Below the pieces are notes generated by a model. It did no database searches. It saw only the letters and a program-made list of their open reading frames with translations, and had not been told where the DNA came from. Below are positions 52,318 to 61,253 of a DNA stretch of 64,000 nt, one piece after another. How positions within the stretch are numbered: the stretch's first letter is position 1; each line of letters begins with the position of its first letter. This DNA is from Microbacterium paludicola (GTDB lineage: Bacteria > Actinomycetota > Actinomycetes > Actinomycetales > Microbacteriaceae). The position numbers and the translations under genes are program-made. The stretch is taken from assembly GCF_015235415.1 (NCBI RefSeq), contig NZ_JADGLL010000009.1, positions 1 through 64,000 of the forward strand. Reading direction: 5' to 3'.

Positions 52318-53285
52318 CGGACGTGCTGCCGGTCCTCACTGCCTCCAGCCTCACCGCGGCCGAGGAACCGACGTTGTACTTCATCGGCGTGACCACCGGA
52401 CGCTCGTCCATCCAGCGCGTCTTCCCGCAGTGGGCTCGCGCTCTTGGCCGCCCCGACGTGCGACTGCGTGGCATCGATCTTCCGTTGCATGCCCCGGCCG
52501 AGGACTACCGAGCCGTGGTCGAGTTCATCGCGACGGATCCCCTCAGTCTCGGCGGGCTGGTGACGACTCACAAGATCGACCTCTTCACCGCATGCCGTGA
52601 CCTCTTCGATGAGATCGACCCGCTCGCGGCACTCATGGGCGAGACGAGTTGCTTGTCGAAGTCGAACGGCCGCCTGGTCTGCCATGCGAAGGATCCGATC
52701 TCGAGCGGGCTCGCGATGGACGCGTTCATCCCTGAACGGCATTGGGCGGACACCGGTGGGCAGGTGCTCAGTCTTGGCGCGGGAGGCTCGACCATCGCCA
52801 TCGCCTGGCATCTCTCCCACTCCGATCGCGCCGACCGCCCCGATCGGATCGTTGTCACGAACCGCTCCCCTCAGCGTCTCGCGCATCTGGAGCACGTGTA
52901 CGCGCAGTTCGGCACCGACGTGCCTCTGGAGACCGTGCTCGCGCCCTCGCCGGTGGACAACGACCGCGTGCTTACGCGCATGCCGTCCGGCTCGCTCGTG
53001 GTGAACGCGACGGGACTCGGTAAGGACGCGCCGGGCTCACCGCTCACGGATGACGCACGCTTCCCCGCCGACGGCTTCGCGTGGGAGTTGAACTATCGCG
53101 GCGAGCTTGTGTTCCTCGATCAGGCGCGCGCCCAAGCGGGCCCCCGCCGCTTACGCATCGAGGATGGATGGGTGTACTTCCTCCACGGCTGGACGCGGGT
53201 GATCGCCGAGGTCCTTCACGAGGATGTCCCCACGGCGGGTCCGGTGTTCGACGATCTCGCCATGCTCGCCGCTTCGACCCGCTGA
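52314..53285 (+). CDS. Shikimate-dehydrogenase-family (AroE-like) dehydrogenase in a sugar cluster
   Basis: 323 residues, ATGA overlap. The AroE two-domain fold is visible: substrate Ser31-Ser32 (TGRSSIQRVFP), catalytic Lys87 (LVTTHKIDLF), Asp127 (AKDPISSG) and NADP-binding GAGGST (155–160). The usual GxPIxHSxSP substrate motif is absent, and no other shikimate or quinate gene is near, so it should act on a different cyclic or hydroxy-acid substrate. In this cluster it might oxidise or reduce an inosose-like or keto sugar acid. Its presence between a sugar-phosphate isomerase and an RpiR regulator is unusual. Confidence 0.8.
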   Translation: MTDVLPVLTASSLTAAEEPTLYFIGVTTGRSSIQRVFPQWARALGRPDVRLRGIDLPLHAPAEDYRAVVEFIATDPLSLGGLVTTHKIDLFTACRDLFDEIDPLAALMGETSCLSKSNGRLVCHAKDPISSGLAMDAFIPERHWADTGGQVLSLGAGGSTIAIAWHLSHSDRADRPDRIVVTNRSPQRLAHLEHVYAQFGTDVPLETVLAPSPVDNDRVLTRMPSGSLVVNATGLGKDAPGSPLTDDARFPADGFAWELNYRGELVFLDQARAQAGPRRLRIEDGWVYFLHGWTRVIAEVLHEDVPTAGPVFDDLAMLAASTR

Positions 53286-54209
53286 ATGGAAGCCATGAAC
53301 GACGCCCTCTCCGCCGGCTCCGCCGCCCCCGCATCGGGTCTGTTCGAGACCCTCACCGCGACGATGCCGGACCTCCGCGCGTCCGAACGCAAGGTCGCCG
53401 ACGTGGTCCTGGCGGACCCGGCCGAGGCTGTGGAGTTCAACATGGCGGGCCTCGCGGACGCCGCGGGTGTGAGCGAGCCGACCGTGATGCGGTTCTGCGC
53501 CGCATTGGGATTCGACGGCTTCCGGTCGTTCAAGCTCGCGCTTGCGCAGTCCGTGGCGGTCGGGCTCCCGCTGACGTACTCCGCGATCAGCCGCAGCGAT
53601 TCGCTCGACGCCCTGGCAGAGAAGGTCTTCAACCACACGATCTCGAGCCTCGATCGCGCGCGACGCCACCTCGACACAAAGCGGATCGGCCTCGCGGTCG
53701 ATCTTCTTGTGAAGGCCGACGATCTGATCTTCGTGGGATTCGGCGCGAGCGGGATCGTCGCGCAGGACGCCCAGCAGAAGTTCCCTCTGTTCGGCGTGCC
53801 GTGCCAGGCACCGTCGGACTTCCATCAGCAGTTCATCGCCGCGTCGATGAGCCGCCCGACAACGGTCACCGTGGCGATCTCTCACACCGCGCGCACTCGA
53901 GAGGTGGTGCGGGTCGCCGAGGCTGCCCGCGCCGCCGGAGGCCGTGTTGTCGCGATCACGGGGGACGAGGGGCCACTCTCCTCGCTCGCCCACGTCGAGA
54001 TCCGCAGCAGCACATTCGAGGACACCGACGTATACACCCCGAGCGTGAGCCGCCTGGCAGACCTCGTCATCGTTGACATCCTTGCAACAGCGGTTGCGAC
54101 CCGGCGCTCCGTTGCGGATCTCGAGCGCGTCCAGGAGATGAAGCAGAGTCTGGCGCGCATGCGCGGCAGCGAGGAGAGCGCCGCCTCGCGACCTGGAGCC
54201 GCACCGTGA
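53286..54209 (+). CDS. RpiR/MurR-family transcriptional regulator
   Basis: 307 residues. An HTH_6 domain at ~25–95 (PDLRASERKVADVVLADP, GVSEPTVMRFCAALGFDGF) precedes a SIS sugar-phosphate-binding domain (~130–260: IFVGFGASGIVAQDAQQKF, TVAISHTARTREVV). Such proteins respond to phosphorylated sugars. Its start follows immediately after the AroE-like stop codon. Four HexR-like palindromes around the cluster (49084, 49339, 58487, 58560) make it the likely regulator of the cluster and the importer; DNA binding is inferred. Confidence 0.9.
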   Translation: MEAMNDALSAGSAAPASGLFETLTATMPDLRASERKVADVVLADPAEAVEFNMAGLADAAGVSEPTVMRFCAALGFDGFRSFKLALAQSVAVGLPLTYSAISRSDSLDALAEKVFNHTISSLDRARRHLDTKRIGLAVDLLVKADDLIFVGFGASGIVAQDAQQKFPLFGVPCQAPSDFHQQFIAASMSRPTTVTVAISHTARTREVVRVAEAARAAGGRVVAITGDEGPLSSLAHVEIRSSTFEDTDVYTPSVSRLADLVIVDILATAVATRRSVADLERVQEMKQSLARMRGSEESAASRPGAAP

Positions 54210-55141
54210 TCGGACGCGGCCGAATTCTCATCACACCGCGCTCCCTCACACGACAAGGTCTCATTGCGGAGGGCCCGCTTGATCTGCTCCGGCAGGCGGG
54301 CTACGAGTTGGTCGGATGCACCCCTGGAGAGATCCCAGCCGAAGCGGAGCTGCGCCGAGTTCTTCCCGGTTGCGTCGGCTGGCTGGCTGGAGTTGAACCC
54401 ATCACCGCCCGCGTGCTGGATGCGGCAGACGCGCTGCGGGTGATCAGCCGCAACGGCGCCGGGGTCGATGGAATCGATCACGACGCGGCCGCGGAGCGCG
54501 GAGTACGGGTCGTCCGCGCGGCCGGGGCCAACGCACAAGGCGTCGCCGAACTCGCCATCGGACTCGCGATCGACGGGCTTCGTGGCATCACCTGGTCGGC
54601 ACGCGCACTCGCGGATGGCCAGTGGCGTCGCCGCGAAGGCCGTGAGCTCGGCGACGTGACGATCGGCGTCGTCGGTCTCGGTGCGATCGGTCGCCGCGTC
54701 GCGACGATGGCCGCGGCACTGGGCGCGGACGTCGTCGCGCACGATCCGTTCGTCGCCGAGGCGCCTTTCGACCTTGTTCCCCTCGACGACCTCATCGCAC
54801 GAGCCGATGTCGTCACCCTGCACATTCCACCAAGCCCGCAAGGGCGTCCGGTGATCGACGGAGCGCGCCTCGCGCGGATGCGACGCGGCGCAGTGCTCAT
54901 CAACACCTCGCGTTCCGCGCTCGTTGACGATGACGCGGTCCTCGCGGCCCTCGAGAGTGATCAGCTCGCCGCCTACGCGGTCGACGCCTACGACACGGAG
55001 CCCCCGGCACCCAGCCGCCTGCTTGCCCACCCCGCGACCATCGCGACCTCCCACCTTGGCGCGTACACGGATGCGAGCGTGCGCCGCGCGGCCGCCGATG
55101 CGGTACGCAACCTGATCACGGCCCTGGAGAAAGAAGCATGA
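54206..55141 (+). CDS. D-2-hydroxyacid dehydrogenase, PGDH-like
   Basis: 311 residues from a GTG, 4-bp overlap. NAD-binding GVVGLGAIGRR (154–164), catalytic Arg236 (INTSRSALVD), Glu265 (AYDTEPP) and His283 (TSHLGAY) form the complete triad of the family. It interconverts a 2-keto acid and a D-2-hydroxy acid, such as 2-keto sugar acids, glyoxylate or 3-phosphoglycerate. Its position after the regulator and before a lactonase-like gene suggests oxidation or reduction of an aldonic acid derivative. Confidence 0.88.
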   Translation: MIGRGRILITPRSLTRQGLIAEGPLDLLRQAGYELVGCTPGEIPAEAELRRVLPGCVGWLAGVEPITARVLDAADALRVISRNGAGVDGIDHDAAAERGVRVVRAAGANAQGVAELAIGLAIDGLRGITWSARALADGQWRRREGRELGDVTIGVVGLGAIGRRVATMAAALGADVVAHDPFVAEAPFDLVPLDDLIARADVVTLHIPPSPQGRPVIDGARLARMRRGAVLINTSRSALVDDDAVLAALESDQLAAYAVDAYDTEPPAPSRLLAHPATIATSHLGAYTDASVRRAAADAVRNLITALEKEA

Positions 55142-56055
55142 CGCCGCCCTTCGAGCCCGAGGTGATGACGGGGCGCGTACGCACAGTCGCCGGTGATGTC
55201 GCGGCCGGCGACCTCGGTCGCGTGGACTACCACGAGCATCTCTTCCAAGTGACGCCCCTGCTTCCCGGCGACGAGCTCGATGACGAGTCGGCCGCAGCGG
55301 CCGAGGCAGCCGAGCTGCGTGAGTCCGGCTTCGAAGCGATGATCGACGCGACCCCGCTCGGTCTCGGCCGGGACGTTCCCGCGCTGGCACGCGTCGCCGC
55401 CGCCACAGGGCTTCGGATCGTGTCGGCTACGGGGGCCCACCGGGAATCGCATTACCGCGCTGACCATCCTCTCGTCGCGCTGAACGAGGCGGACCTCGCG
55501 CGGCGCTTCACAAAGGACCTCAGGAGCCGGTCGGGAATCGTCAAGGCGGGGATCGATTACTGGAAGATCACGCGGTTCTCTCGACGGGTGCTCGCCGCCG
55601 CGGCGTCGGCGCACGCCGAGGTCTCCGCACCCGTCATGGTGCACCTGGAGCACGGCAGCGCCGCCCACGAGGTGCTCGACGTCCTGGAAGCCGACGGTGT
55701 ATCGGCGGACGCCGTTGTCCTGGCCCACATAGACCGGAACCCCGACGCCGTGCTGCATGCTGAGCTCGCCGCGCGCGGCGCGTTCCTCGGCTACGACGGA
55801 TTCGCAAGGCATCGCGAACACCCGGATTCGGTGGTGCTCGACTGCCTGGAGCGGGCGGCGCACCTCGGTGCCGAGAACCGGCTGCTGGTCGGCGGAGACG
55901 TCGCGCGGCGCTCGCGATATCGCGCCTATGGCGGCCTCCCGGGCCTGCGCTATCTCGGGCTGCGCGTCGTGCCTCGTCTCATCGCCATGGTCGGCGAAGA
56001 TCTCTCCGACCGGGTGCTGCGCCGCAACCCCGCCCGCCTGCTCGCACGCTTCTGA
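55138..56055 (+). CDS. Phosphotriesterase-family hydrolase, probable lactonase or phosphate esterase
   Basis: 305 residues, ATGA overlap. The binuclear metal site of the family is complete: His32-x-His34 (YHEHLF), the carbamylated Lys136 (GIVKAGIDYW), His169 (VHLEHG), His197 (LAHIDRN) and Asp254 (GGDVARRS). Members hydrolyse organophosphates in a few cases but more often lactones, including phosphorylated sugar lactones. In this cluster a lactone or sugar-phosphate ester is the likely substrate. Last gene of the + strand operon; 15 bp later the opposite operon ends, with no strong hairpin between them. Confidence 0.88.
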   Translation: MTPPFEPEVMTGRVRTVAGDVAAGDLGRVDYHEHLFQVTPLLPGDELDDESAAAAEAAELRESGFEAMIDATPLGLGRDVPALARVAAATGLRIVSATGAHRESHYRADHPLVALNEADLARRFTKDLRSRSGIVKAGIDYWKITRFSRRVLAAAASAHAEVSAPVMVHLEHGSAAHEVLDVLEADGVSADAVVLAHIDRNPDAVLHAELAARGAFLGYDGFARHREHPDSVVLDCLERAAHLGAENRLLVGGDVARRSRYRAYGGLPGLRYLGLRVVPRLIAMVGEDLSDRVLRRNPARLLARF

Positions 56056-56070
56056 ACCGGGGGCGACCCC

Positions 56071-57117
56071 TCAGGGGGCGATCACAGCCTTGACGCACGC
56101 GCTATCGGCCACCGCGGCGAGCGCATCGGCATACTGCTCGATTCCGAAACGGTGCGTGACGTACCCGCTCGGATTCACGACGCCGGAGCGCAGGTAGGCG
56201 AGCGCACGATCGAACGAGAACTGCTGCGCGAAGGATCCCTTGATCGTCAACTCGCGACGGAAGACCTCGTAGGAAGCGACCGGCCACCGGGTTGCCTCCG
56301 GTGTCATGCCATAGACGAACACCGTGCCGCCTGTGCGGGTGAGCCCGATCGTGCTCTCCAGGACAGAGGGTGCGCCAGTGGCGTCGACAACGACGTCGTA
56401 TCCGCGTGGTGCGTTCGCCCGCAGGTGGGCCAGTGCCGTCTCCGGATCCTGACGATCGACTCGCACGGTCCGCGTCGCACCGCTCCGACGCGCAAGCTCG
56501 AGTTTCTCGACCGTCGGCGCCGCGACGGTGAGTCGGGCTGCTCCGTTTCGAGACAGCAATTGTGTCAATAGCAGACCGGTCGGTCCGGCGCCGAACAGCA
56601 GCACGTCCGATCCAGGCCGCAGTCCGAGCACATCGAGGCCGTGGACGACGCACGCCGTGGGTTCCGCGAAGACGGCGACGTCGACATCGAGGTCGTCCGC
56701 GGGGTAGCAACGTCCGATCCTGATGACGACATATTCGGCAAAACCGCCCTGCGCGTTGACGCCGTGCGCGACGTTGGCGAGGCAGAATGCCGGCCGTTGG
56801 CGTAAGCACTCTGCGCATTCACCGCACTGAGCGGTGTTGTCGAGCACTACTCGCATTCCCTCGGCGAGTCCCGCCATCGCAACGAGGTCTTCGGAGTCCG
56901 CGCCGAACCTGACCACCTCACCGACGATCTCGTGCCCCGGCACCAGCGGGTAGCTCGGGCCGAACTCGCCGACGTGCAGGTGAAGATCTGTACCGCACAC
57001 ACCGGCGAGCAGCACTCGCAGCAGCACTTCCCCAGGCCCAGGCTCGGGCACAGGGAGCTCGCGGATCTCGAAATGCTCGGGGCGGTCGTAGACCACGGCC
57101 TTCATCGTGGCGGGCAT
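56071..57117 (-). CDS. Zinc-dependent polyol/alcohol dehydrogenase
   Basis: 348 residues with GGAGGA before the ATG. Catalytic zinc Cys41, His61-Glu62 (CGTDLHLHVG, PGHEIVGE); structural zinc Cys98, 101, 104, 112. NAD site GAGPTGLLL. The overall pattern resembles D-arabinitol or sorbitol dehydrogenases, oxidising polyols to ketoses. It follows the isomerase-like gene on the - strand after 21 bp and shares the operator region at 58487–58574. Confidence 0.88.
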   Translation of the reverse strand: MPATMKAVVYDRPEHFEIRELPVPEPGPGEVLLRVLLAGVCGTDLHLHVGEFGPSYPLVPGHEIVGEVVRFGADSEDLVAMAGLAEGMRVVLDNTAQCGECAECLRQRPAFCLANVAHGVNAQGGFAEYVVIRIGRCYPADDLDVDVAVFAEPTACVVHGLDVLGLRPGSDVLLFGAGPTGLLLTQLLSRNGAARLTVAAPTVEKLELARRSGATRTVRVDRQDPETALAHLRANAPRGYDVVVDATGAPSVLESTIGLTRTGGTVFVYGMTPEATRWPVASYEVFRRELTIKGSFAQQFSFDRALAYLRSGVVNPSGYVTHRFGIEQYADALAAVADSACVKAVIAP

Positions 57118-57138
57118 GATCGGGTCCTCCGTGGGATG

Positions 57139-58467
57139 TCAGATGCGGAAGGTCTCGAGATCCAGAACGCGCGAGACCACGTCGAGTCGTCGCGTGAGAT
57201 CCCCGACGGCGATGATCGCGTGATGAGATGGCAGGTTCTCGACGAAGCGATAGCCGTCCTCGACGCGCAGCACGGCACCGTTGAGGCAATCCGAGTTCTC
57301 GAATTGCGCATACTCGGAAAGCACGGCGGGAGTGACCGAGAGGCGGTCCATCGTGCTCGTGATCTTCACGAGGGTCACGTCACCCTCGGGAAAGCGGGCG
57401 TCGAGCGCGTGTGCGCGCGGATCGACGATCTCGAGCACCCGGGGCCGCACCGCCCACTGGCTCGCCCACCGCTGCGGCACGATGCCGAAGAACCCGCAAT
57501 GGGCAGCAAGGATGTGGTTCTCTGGCTGGGCGGACACGGGCGGGAAATGCGGAATCTTCTCGTGCTTAAGCGCGGCTTGACCCATGAGGAACGGGTACAG
57601 GTTGGTCATCATGACGGGCGCGTCGAGAGAGGCGTTGACGAGGTACTTCGTGATCATGGAGGTCAAGTCGGCTTCGCACCCCCAGATCAGGCCTCGCTCC
57701 TCGAAGAGCAGGTTCCAGGCGAGACAGGGCGTGGTCGCCGACGTCTCCGACTCGTTCAGGCAGTTGATCCCGGCTGCGATAACGCCGGGGGTCTCGTCGA
57801 GTTCGTCGGAGAGCGCGAGCTTCATGCGGAGGGCCTCTTCTCGGGCACGCAGACCGAGCTCGCTGAGCTGCACCCCGTTGGACACGCGTGCGATCTCCTC
57901 CGTGACCCGTGACGCGGGTACGGCGGCGGCGCGTGCGGCCAGCTCTCGAAAGCTGCGTTTCTCGACCACCGTGCCGAACACATCGGCGAGCGCTCCCGCG
58001 CAGTCGTCTTCGTACCAGTAGAAGCGCTTGAAGATGTCGGGCTGCTTGCCTGCGCCGAGGTCGTCGAGGTAGGCAAGCATGCGCGCACCGCGCAACGTCG
58101 CCTTGGCGCCGAGCGCACGAAGAATGTCCTCGAACTCCGTGCGCGCGGTCGGAGCAATTGTGGGCACGCCTCGCCGCGCGAGGAAATCGCGGATCTCCCA
58201 GTCCCACATGGAGACGGTGCCGAACTCGCTGGTCACGACGAGGATCGGAACCCGAATGCGCTGGAAGTAGTCGAGCTGGCGGTACGCGGCGCCGCTCATG
58301 TCGGGCACGATCACGGCGTCGGCCTGCACCCCGTCGGCTTCCGGTAGCCGACAAGGCTCGAGCCAGGCCACCATGTGCCCCGCGATGGCGCGCAACGCCT
58401 CGAGTTGAATGTGGAACGACTGCTGCGGTATGTCCTCCAGATACACCGGAAGCACTGTCGGGATCAC
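57139..58467 (-). CDS. L-fucose/L-arabinose isomerase-like protein
   Basis: 442 residues from a GTG with GGAGAG upstream. The central segment WGCEADLTSMITKYL provides Glu265 and Asp267 in the place of the metal-binding acidic residues of L-fucose isomerase, and AAHCGFFG gives His323. The fold is that of the FucI/AraA superfamily, which interconverts aldoses and ketoses at a Mn site. It is shorter than FucI (about 590 residues) and closer to FucI-like proteins of unknown substrate. First gene of the - strand part of the cluster; two operators precede it. Confidence 0.75.
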   Translation of the reverse strand: MIPTVLPVYLEDIPQQSFHIQLEALRAIAGHMVAWLEPCRLPEADGVQADAVIVPDMSGAAYRQLDYFQRIRVPILVVTSEFGTVSMWDWEIRDFLARRGVPTIAPTARTEFEDILRALGAKATLRGARMLAYLDDLGAGKQPDIFKRFYWYEDDCAGALADVFGTVVEKRSFRELAARAAAVPASRVTEEIARVSNGVQLSELGLRAREEALRMKLALSDELDETPGVIAAGINCLNESETSATTPCLAWNLLFEERGLIWGCEADLTSMITKYLVNASLDAPVMMTNLYPFLMGQAALKHEKIPHFPPVSAQPENHILAAHCGFFGIVPQRWASQWAVRPRVLEIVDPRAHALDARFPEGDVTLVKITSTMDRLSVTPAVLSEYAQFENSDCLNGAVLRVEDGYRFVENLPSHHAIIAVGDLTRRLDVVSRVLDLETFRI

Positions 58468-58486
58468 GAGAGCCTCTCCATCGAGG

Positions 58487-58501
58487 TGTAGTAGAACTAC
58501 T
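58487..58501 (-). promoter_or_regulatory. RpiR/HexR-like operator 1 before the isomerase-like gene
   Basis: TGTAGTAGAACTACT, one deviation (last base) from TGTARTNNNAYTACA, 13 of 15 bases equal to the site at 49339 and with the same TCGAGG flank. It lies 20 bp upstream of the GTG. Confidence 0.7.
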
Positions 58502-58559
58502 CAGAAGTCACCTTCCCGACCGCGGAGCGAGTCCGGCGGGCGCTGGGTGCATGCTTTCG

Positions 58560-58574
58560 TGTAAACGTACTACA
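58560..58574 (-). promoter_or_regulatory. RpiR/HexR-like operator 2 before the isomerase-like gene
   Basis: TGTAAACGTACTACA, one deviation from TGTARTNNNAYTACA. It lies 73 bp from operator 1 (about seven helical turns), so two dimers could sit on the same face and loop the DNA. Confidence 0.6.
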
Positions 58575-58635
58575 AAGAGCGACGTCGGCGCCGGACCGAC
58601 AGGCGATCCGGCGCCTCCGTCGTGCCAGCCGCGGG

Positions 58636-59519
58636 TTACTTCACGGCACCCGCGGTCAGTCCGCCGACGATGTACTTCTGCAGGAACAGGAACAGCGCGA
58701 CCACCGGCAGCGCGGCCATCACCGCGCCGGCCGAGAAGGCGCTCCAGTCTGCGTAGCGCGGGTTCGAGACCAGCTTCGTCAGACCCACGGCGAGCGTCTG
58801 GTTCTCGGTGTCGATCAGCACGACCGACGCCACCACGAACTCGTTCACGCTGCCGATGAAGGACAGCAATGCGACAACCGCCAGGATCGGCGCGACGAGG
58901 CGCAGGATGATCGTGAAGAACACGCGCACGTGGCTCGCGCCGTCGATCTTCGCGGCCTCGTCGATCGACTGCGGCACGGTGTTGAAGAATCCGTACATCA
59001 GATAGGTGTTCACGCCGAGGGCGCCGCCGAGGTAGACGAGGATCAGGCCGATCCTGCTGTTCAGGCCGATGGCCGGGAACCAGTCGCCGATGGCGCTCAG
59101 CAGCAGGAAGATCGCCACCACCGCGAGCAACTGCGGGAACATCTGCACGACGACGATCGTGATGAGCCCGAAGCGACGGCCGGTGAACCGCATGCGCGAG
59201 AACGCGTATGCGGCGAGCGCGCCGAGGAAGACGGTGAGGATCGCGGTGATGCCCGCGATGATCAGGGTGTTCGCGAACCACGCGAGGAACGGCACCTTCG
59301 GGTCGCTGACGATGCGCACGTAGCTGTCGAAGCCGATCGCCGAGAACAGCGCGTTCGATCCGGTGAGGGTGCCGCGCGGGTTGAGCGAGCTCGAGATCAC
59401 GAACACGATCGGCAGCAGCGAGAACGCGGTGACGATGATGCCGACGACGTGGCGCCAGCCGAGGTCGGCGAACCAGCGTCCGAAGGAGCGGCGGCGGTCG
59501 GTGAGGGCGGTCGCGCTCA

Positions 59520-59520
<1 letters not shown>
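58636..59520 (-). CDS. Maltose-type ABC importer permease MalG-like
   Basis: 294 residues from the ATG at 59520, which overlaps the MalF-like stop by one base. Six helices; EAA loop QSIDEAAKIDGASHVRVFFTI. The C-terminal LQKYIVGGLTAGAVK matches MalG. Last gene of the binding protein–MalF–MalG operon. No ATPase follows; the next gene beyond is the isomerase-like gene, 168 bp away. Confidence 0.92.
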
Positions 59521-61154
<1,634 letters not shown>

Positions 61155-61187
61155 GGCTCCCTTGCCCGTGCGAAGTCGTCAGAGTCC

Positions 61188-61227
61188 GCTCGTCGAGCGA
61201 GGGCCGCGAGGCCCTCGCTCGACGAGC
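61188..61227 (-). terminator. Intercistronic hairpin between malE-like and malF-like genes
   Basis: Perfect 18-bp stem (61188–61205 with 61210–61227) with a GCGA tetraloop. It lies inside the operon, so it probably reduces read-through or protects the upstream mRNA, giving more binding protein than permease. Confidence 0.85.
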
Positions 61228-61253
61228 AGGGATGTGGAGGTGTCAGTCCCGGA

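Noticed and set aside
52314-53285. Biosynthetic shikimate dehydrogenase (aroE)
   Set aside because: The substrate-binding motif is altered, there are no other aro genes, and regulation belongs to a sugar cluster.
55138-56055. True organophosphate phosphotriesterase
   Set aside because: The gene is embedded in a sugar-catabolic operon; most family members are lactonases or sugar-phosphate esterases, so xenobiotic degradation is not supported.
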